From Nannobrachium achirus (lineage: Eukaryota > Chordata > Actinopteri > Myctophiformes > Myctophidae): 64,000 nt of DNA. Numbering within the stretch: position 1 is the stretch's first letter; every line of letters begins with the position of its first letter. The notes under the pieces were generated by a model. That model saw only the letters and a program-made list of their open reading frames with translations. It did not search any database and was not told the DNA's origin. Of the stretch, positions 58,268-64,000 are shown piece by piece. The stretch is from contig OY997649.1 of NCBI GenBank assembly GCA_963921795.1, positions 30,943,555 through 31,007,554 on the forward strand, in the 5' to 3' direction. The translations under genes and the position numbers were made by a program.

Positions 58268-58495
58268 ATCGTCGTTGTCGGGTGGAAACCTCGTATCTCC
58301 AAGTTTCAAATTTGTATGTTCTTTCGCAAAGTAAAGCACTGCTTCATCATACAAGGCTGTCGCACAAAAGTAGTGGTGCGAGGCGTTGTGTGCTTGTAGA
58401 TCTGCTGTTTTCACTACTTTAAATTATTTTTAAAATGAAAGATGCTAAACGAACGGTTATGGACATACAAGGTTTTCACCCGACAACGACGACAT
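58268..58495. mobile_element. Palindrome-carrying MITE family P, copy 4
   Basis: The best-preserved termini of the family: ATCGTCGTTGTCGGGTGGAA and TCACCCGACAACGACGACAT. The left palindrome arm is eroded; the right arm (GCGTTGTGTGCTTGTAGATC, 58383-58402) is intact. Confidence 0.7.
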
Positions 58496-60734
58496 GCTAC
58501 ACCCCCTCACTATCACCACTGAGGCTGTGGCTTTGCCCTTTTTTCCCACTGTTTTGTGGTTTGGTTTCAAAGATTTCTGGAGCATGAGGATATGGGAAAA
58601 GGTTGCACTGAGTCATGTATCACATATACATGGCCCGGCCGCTCCAGAGGTGAGCGTGGAGACGGGTTGCCCAGGTCAGACTAAACGTATTTGATGGAAC
58701 AAAGATTGGCGATTGCGGGAGAGTAGAGTCACAAGTCTGAGGAGGTTACACCACTTCCAGTAAATCACCACGTCTGGCCATTAACAGCTCCAGTAAAACG
58801 TACGTAAACGAGCCAGGGCCGACCCACTATTATATAGCACCGCTGTTAATAAACCTGCTGCATTGCACCACCACAGAGATAACTTTTGCTTTTCTGTTTA
58901 ATGGGTGCCATTGGCAGTGAACCTGGAGACCACGATGCTGCTGTACAGTAGAAGGGTCAGTCTTCTTGGTCTGTTTTGAATCCCACCTGTTGACTTTGAT
59001 CTTGTGCTTTTAAAGGTTCCTGTGCTCTGAGCACCTGGATCTGCCTCATTCTTTACAAGGTGAAGCTATGTGGCAAAAATGATAATAATAGTCATTTCCA
59101 TCTATGTCTGTTTGAAAGGTAGGTGTTATCATGGAATGAAGTCTACTGGGAATGACCATTAGCTTACATAACTTAGGAAAGTTGATGGGAAGCTTAGGAA
59201 GCTTGATTTATGCTTTGTCAAATAATGGTGTTTGGTCCCAAACATAGCCCATCTATAAGCTCACTGCGAGTCGCAGATGTGACATGGTCATACGACAGAT
59301 ATACATTTGACAAACAGACACTGATCATGCCAACATCCATAGAAAAATAACTTTTGTTTTGACATTTCATTCATTGAGGGATGCTCATCCAGAGCCACTT
59401 GAATCAGTGAGCGGATTGTAGATCAAAGTCACAAGACTGTTGATGGACATTAACTATTGAACTTGTGATTTTCTACTTACACAGGCTTTCGATCTGCTTG
59501 GCCTCCATGCTGTCCACAGGCTATACATGTACCTGGCTGTCTTTGATAGACTAACATTTTCAAAGTCTGCCAGCAGGAGAGATTACATGTTGCAATACTT
59601 CTTGGTCTCAGCAGAAATTGATTTAGGAGTCCAGTGACTCTGGCAGCTCTCCAGACTAAACAAATGGCACCACTTCCACCAGTCAAAACGTCAGTGATGC
59701 GATCTTTGCTGAGCCCCTCATCCTGTGCTCCAATGATAAAACCGTATGACTTGGCAGCTCTCTCTCAGCGTGTAGCGAGACTGATGAATTTGATGCTGTG
59801 TTCAGTGACAAAGGCTGTGTGTCATTTGATCCCCATTGAGGGTCTTTCCATTTCGTCTTATATTTTGCATTTACTTTTTAACAGTGGTCTCTTTGGCTAT
59901 TTTGGGTACACGCTCGGGGCATTTGTCAGTCTAGACAGGCAAGGTTAACCTTTTTATAGAAATGTGTTTCTCAGACTAGGGGTTGCAAGTGAAAGTGGGT
60001 CACAATGTTCTGATAGGGTGGTGGATAAAGAGCAACTTAATGGAGGAATATTATAATATTTGGTGCATATCGAGGGGCAAACATTCTGGTCCCTGTTTGA
60101 AACCATATTTTGTGAACCATTGGTTCTATGCTTGGTGCAAGATGAGTGCATTCCAATGAACACAATTAACATTAATGTTTGCCTAGGTGGGAAGCTGGCG
60201 AGGGATCATATCTTTGTCACTACAGTGAGGGACTTGGACGCCTGCTTCTGTTTTTTTCTTTTTTTTGTCTTTCTATAATCTTTATCCCACAATTTTGTAA
60301 CCCATTTTTCACCCAGTGCCAATTATCTAATGTAATCCTGGGCGCTACACTCCTTCTGCCAACCTGAGGAGAGCAACAGACTGACCTCATGCTTCCTTCT
60401 ATGCATGAGGAGTCCAAGCTGGACGTAGTGTCTGGAAGGAACACATTATTCCAACCAGTTCCTTTCCCCTCCATCAGGCGCCCCGGCTGGCCAGGGGGAG
60501 GCAATATATAGAGACCAGGATTTCTGCATGTTTTTTGTGAGGGTATAGGAGACATGGGGAGAACATGCAAACTCCACACAGAAAGGCCCTTTCCCCAACC
60601 TAGGGTATGGGCACTGATGACGCAGAGGAGAGAACACGCCACCAGCGCCTACAGCTTCCCCCTTCTGTTTCTTTTTTTTTGCTTCAGTTTCATTTTTTAT
60701 TATATATTTTTAGGGGTTTTTAGTTTTTTTTTTA

Positions 60735-60845
60735 TAGATTTCCAGTAGAGACAGACAGGAAACGGGGAGAGAGAGAGTTGAGGAGAAACATGCAGCAAAG
60801 ATTGTCGGGAACGGGACTCGAACCTGCGACGCGCTGTCAGGCTAC
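60735..60845 (-). mobile_element. tRNA-derived SINE, copy 4 (minus strand, partial)
   Basis: The same signature as copy 3 is present: GCAGCAAAGATTGTCGGGAA, then GGGACTCGAACCT (60813-60825), preceded by GACAGGAAACGGGGAGAG. The 3' AATAAAGGC tail is not clear. Confidence 0.55.
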
Positions 60846-62861
60846 ACATCCCTTGGGCACACAAAGTTTGAAAACCACTGCTCTGAGTGAGCGGGGGCAG
60901 TGGCATGAGTGCGCTCACCTCATGTTCACACCCGCTGGTACACCACGCAATCCTGTGGTCAATGCTGGAGCTGGAGCACAAAGGCTCACTGTTCTCCTGA
61001 GTTCCTCCATCCTCTCGGCCAGAAGTGACCTCTTTATAAGCCTGTATACGCTGACAGCTCCAAAGGGATCGTCTAACCCCAGTCGGAGTTGAGGTGAGGG
61101 GGAGGTAGTGTGTCTTGGTATTTCACCTTTGCATCTGCCACCCTGTCTCTCGTCCCTTATGGAGGGCCGGCGGTTGGTGATGGGAGACATCTTGTGTGAG
61201 GTGTGTTTGTTACTCTAGCCTGTAAACCGTGAACTGTGACATAACACACAGTGACCCTCTGCCCCTAATCCCACGTGGGACCCTTCTCCCTCCTGTGACA
61301 ATGGGTCTTTTGAGATCCAAAGGGCAGAATCCAAGGGTCACTGACAGAAATTAAGTGTAATAATTAACTGGACAAAATACGACACAGGAACACAACTCAG
61401 TGGGGACTGGGGAGGAATGAACACGTTCAGGTCATAAACGGATGGGTTTTACAACGTGATTTTGATGTTGTTAGACTTCTTCGGTGATTGTTTTTGCGTC
61501 AGTGGTGCTGCTCGCTGGCCAACTGTGGTTGTACTGGACAGCTTCCAGATGTGCATGCGGTAAAATGCAAAAAGATGGGTTTGCTCTCAGCAATCCTTGG
61601 ATAAACAAAGGCTAAAGAAACTGGAGGTATTGACGCAGTTCATGTTGACCATGGAACGCCGACCTAATGCATGGTGGATACCTATTTGGAAATCTGTGTG
61701 GCCAAATTCGATTGTTTCTAAAATCTTAACAATGGAACACTGACCCAAAAATGGTGCCCGAATCTATTGACAAATTATCTTGTTTCTTAGCAATGTTAAT
61801 AGCATGGAAGCTAGTTGATGTCATCATATAACTATACACAGCTTAGAAGAAGTGGTCGTGGTGAGCTCATTCATGAAGAGATGAATGGCCTTCTGTCATC
61901 CATCCAGCTTGCAATTTCCTATGATTTCCTATTGGTGGTGGAGCTATGTGAAGTGACCTGTGGCCGCCCCTAAGTCTGTTTTTCCATTCACTGTTGTCAT
62001 TCCCCCCCAAACACAGAACAGCATGATTGATTACTATCTCTGTGGCACCTCCTCCTAACTTTAGTGTGTTTTGCCATTACATCAAAAGACTCTGGAGACG
62101 GGGGTCAATTCTCTTTGAGGGAGAATATAACCGTTTCCTCTGAAGATGCGTCTTCCTTCTGCTGTACTTCTTTAAATCTGAAAGTCAGGAATTTATACTC
62201 CTACAGAACAATCCAGTGTGTGAATTTCACTCCGAGACCCTTATGATTCAGTTTATTCTGCCGTGCAATAGAAACAATGTAAATCGATGTTGTCCTCGAC
62301 TCCTCACTAAAATGTGAGCGATGACCTCTTATTGTAGCTTTTAATTTGTTTTTATACGGAGGACAGACTGTTCCTGTCAAATTATCTTCCAAGACAATGA
62401 AGACAACATATATTCTAATCATTATATATCACCGTCTCACAATTGGAAGCACTAATTGGGGGAGGTCTAAAGGCATGTCATGATGACCATTACAGCTGAA
62501 TAGGGAGTTAACGTCCCTAAAAGCCTTGTGGTGATTTATCTTATCAAATTAGGAGTGTTGAGGCAGGCACTGGGACCTGTTTCAAAGCCTCCCTCTACAC
62601 TGTAAAACCAAAAGCTTGATGGATTCATTACACGTCCAGCTCCTTTTCATCTCTTTAATTGCGGCAATTAATCACAGTTAACCCCCTTCCCCGACCCACT
62701 TCCACTCACACTGCACACCCACCACTCAAGGCTGAGCAGTCACCTCTGCGCTAATAAGCCAGAAGTTACAGCTCTATTCCTAAAAGATGCTGTGGCCTAT
62801 TGCTGTTATTTAATAAATAGTATTTTCCCTTCATTAGTCAGTATAATTTATTATCATGGGA

Positions 62862-63276
62862 CAGTGGCGGCTCCAGGGGGGGGAGCTAGAGGTGGCTTTA
62901 GCCCCCTTTGTTGAAGGCTTAGCCCCCCCTAAACCCCCCCTCCCCACAAACCAAATTGTGATGAAAAATATTTAAGGAATAAATACATAAAATATATTTA
63001 AATATGTGAAAGACAATTGACTGACTTCTATGTAAACCATACTATGAAATCAATACCTTTTATGCTGGAAAGCATCTTCAGCCTCACAAAAACTGAACAC
63101 CTACAGTCCACAGATTTGGACCTGGCATCTGCCAATGAACTGGTCTGTTCAGTGATCTCTAAGCGAGAGAATCTCGCTTAGAGATCGTAAATTAGTATTA
63201 TTCATTATTGTTTGTTGACTAAATGTATTAGCCCCTGCTTTAAAAAAGCCAGCTCCCCATAGCCCCCCCGCCGCTG
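62862..63276. mobile_element. hAT-type MITE (CAGTGGCGGCTCC family)
   Basis: The left terminus is CAGTGGCGGCTCCAGGGGGG and the right is CCCCCCCGCCGCTG. The flanks TCATGGGA (62854-62861) and TCATGGGG (63277-63284) match in 7 of 8 positions, an almost intact hAT duplication. Inside is a perfect short palindrome at 63152-63185. Confidence 0.8.
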
Positions 63277-64000
63277 TCATGGGGTCCATAATTCCAATCA
63301 TCCTCCAAATGCTACAATGGCAATTTTCACTTCCCTTTTTTTAACCAGCCATACTGATACTTTGTCGTACGACGGAGTTGCTTGAAAATAGCCAATCTAC
63401 AATGTCACATTGTGCCGCGTGGTGACGCATTGTGAGCTTGATAGATCTGCAGTCTTTGCTAATTTTGCTTTGAAAATGTTTGAATAGTTTGGACATTTTT
63501 CACCTATAATAACATATCCAAAAGTAGGGGCACCCGGTTGAAAGTGGTTGAGCTCATATAACTGTCTCCAGTCTCAGCCTTAGTCTGCACTCACGTACAT
63601 TCAGTGACTTGGCAAAATATTGCTGCCATCAGACAATATTTTCAGAAGTTCGGTAATGATGAGGTAAATGTTTGAACGTGGCAGTGGCAGTCAAAGCTCC
63701 ATGTAGGATGATGTCATGTGTTTTCTCTGTGCTCTTGAGGTCAGAGACCTACAGGGAGGAAGGAGGAGGTGGGGGTTTAGTGGGGTGGGAGGGTTTGGTC
63801 TAGATATTCTCGAGGGGGTTGTGGGGGGGGTGTCCTGGAATCCAATCTGCCTGCCCTGCTGTCTCCCTTCTCCCCACGTCTGCAATTGTAGTTTAGACTC
63901 TCGTGAAATTGAGATGAATTTCTAGGCTATTTAAGCAGAGACCGGCTTCTCTACTCAATTCTCCTGGGAGCAAAGAAACTCTTGAAAAGTAATAATATGT

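Larger units (their letters stand above)
57480..62853. other. Intergenic DNA without recognised genes
   Basis: Contains a hAT-like left end at 57547-57600 (CAGTGGTTCTCAAAC), an eroded palindrome at 57691-57758, MITE family P copy 4, and a SINE fragment at 60735. A MITE right end (GTTTGAAAACCACTGCTCTG) is at 60868-60887. No conserved coding exon is seen. Confidence 0.5.

Overview
The window is vertebrate nuclear DNA, most likely from a ray-finned (teleost) fish. It has multi-exon genes with ordinary GT-AG introns, about 1.5 kb of simple repeats, tRNA-derived SINEs, a CR1/L2-like LINE, and many short non-autonomous DNA transposons (MITEs) of the hAT, TTAA-type and Harbinger-like kinds. The protein-coding genes are highly conserved vertebrate genes. 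I cannot name the species.

Layout, left to right. (1) 1-4.2 kb: 5' part of a RAF-family kinase gene, probably araf, on the minus strand; one clear exon at 1863-1973 and a possible upstream exon at 4208-4220; the kinase part lies beyond the left edge. (2) 5.1-9.7 kb: complete imp4 (Brix-domain U3 snoRNP protein), minus strand, nine coding exons, 291 aa. (3) 9.7-15.1 kb: intergenic, with a LINE 3' remnant and MITEs. (4) 15.1-25.9 kb: complete rabl6 (Rab-like GTPase), minus strand, 15 coding exons, 762 aa, with 5' UTR sequence to about 26.7 kb. (5) 26.7-28.1 kb: the divergent rabl6/traf2 intergenic segment, half of it a minisatellite. (6) 28.1-34.9 kb: complete traf2, plus strand, 10 coding exons, 581 aa. 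(7) 34.9-64 kb: no cellular gene recognised; possible long traf2 3' UTR, then repeats, a nearly intact LINE with a 1225-1293 aa ORF at 50.3-54.2 kb, and further MITEs.

The genes are independent transcription units, not an operon. traf2 acts in TNF-receptor signalling, rabl6 in cell-cycle regulation, imp4 in 18S rRNA processing, and araf in RAS-MAPK signalling. RABL6 and TRAF2 are also close neighbours in human 9q34.3, which supports both calls.

The most unusual signal is not a gene. A perfect or near-perfect palindrome with core arms AGATCTACAAGCTC / GAGCTTGTAGATCT, flanked by AAATAGC / GCTATTT, occurs about 20 times in 64 kb. It sits inside at least three structurally different MITE families and also alone. 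Several carriers have intact 8-bp target duplications (2174-2594, 24359-24763, 42298-42792, 55119-55539, 56291-56912). Some are nested three deep: hAT shell, TTAA-flanked element, palindrome. I describe it as a modular hairpin element of unknown origin.
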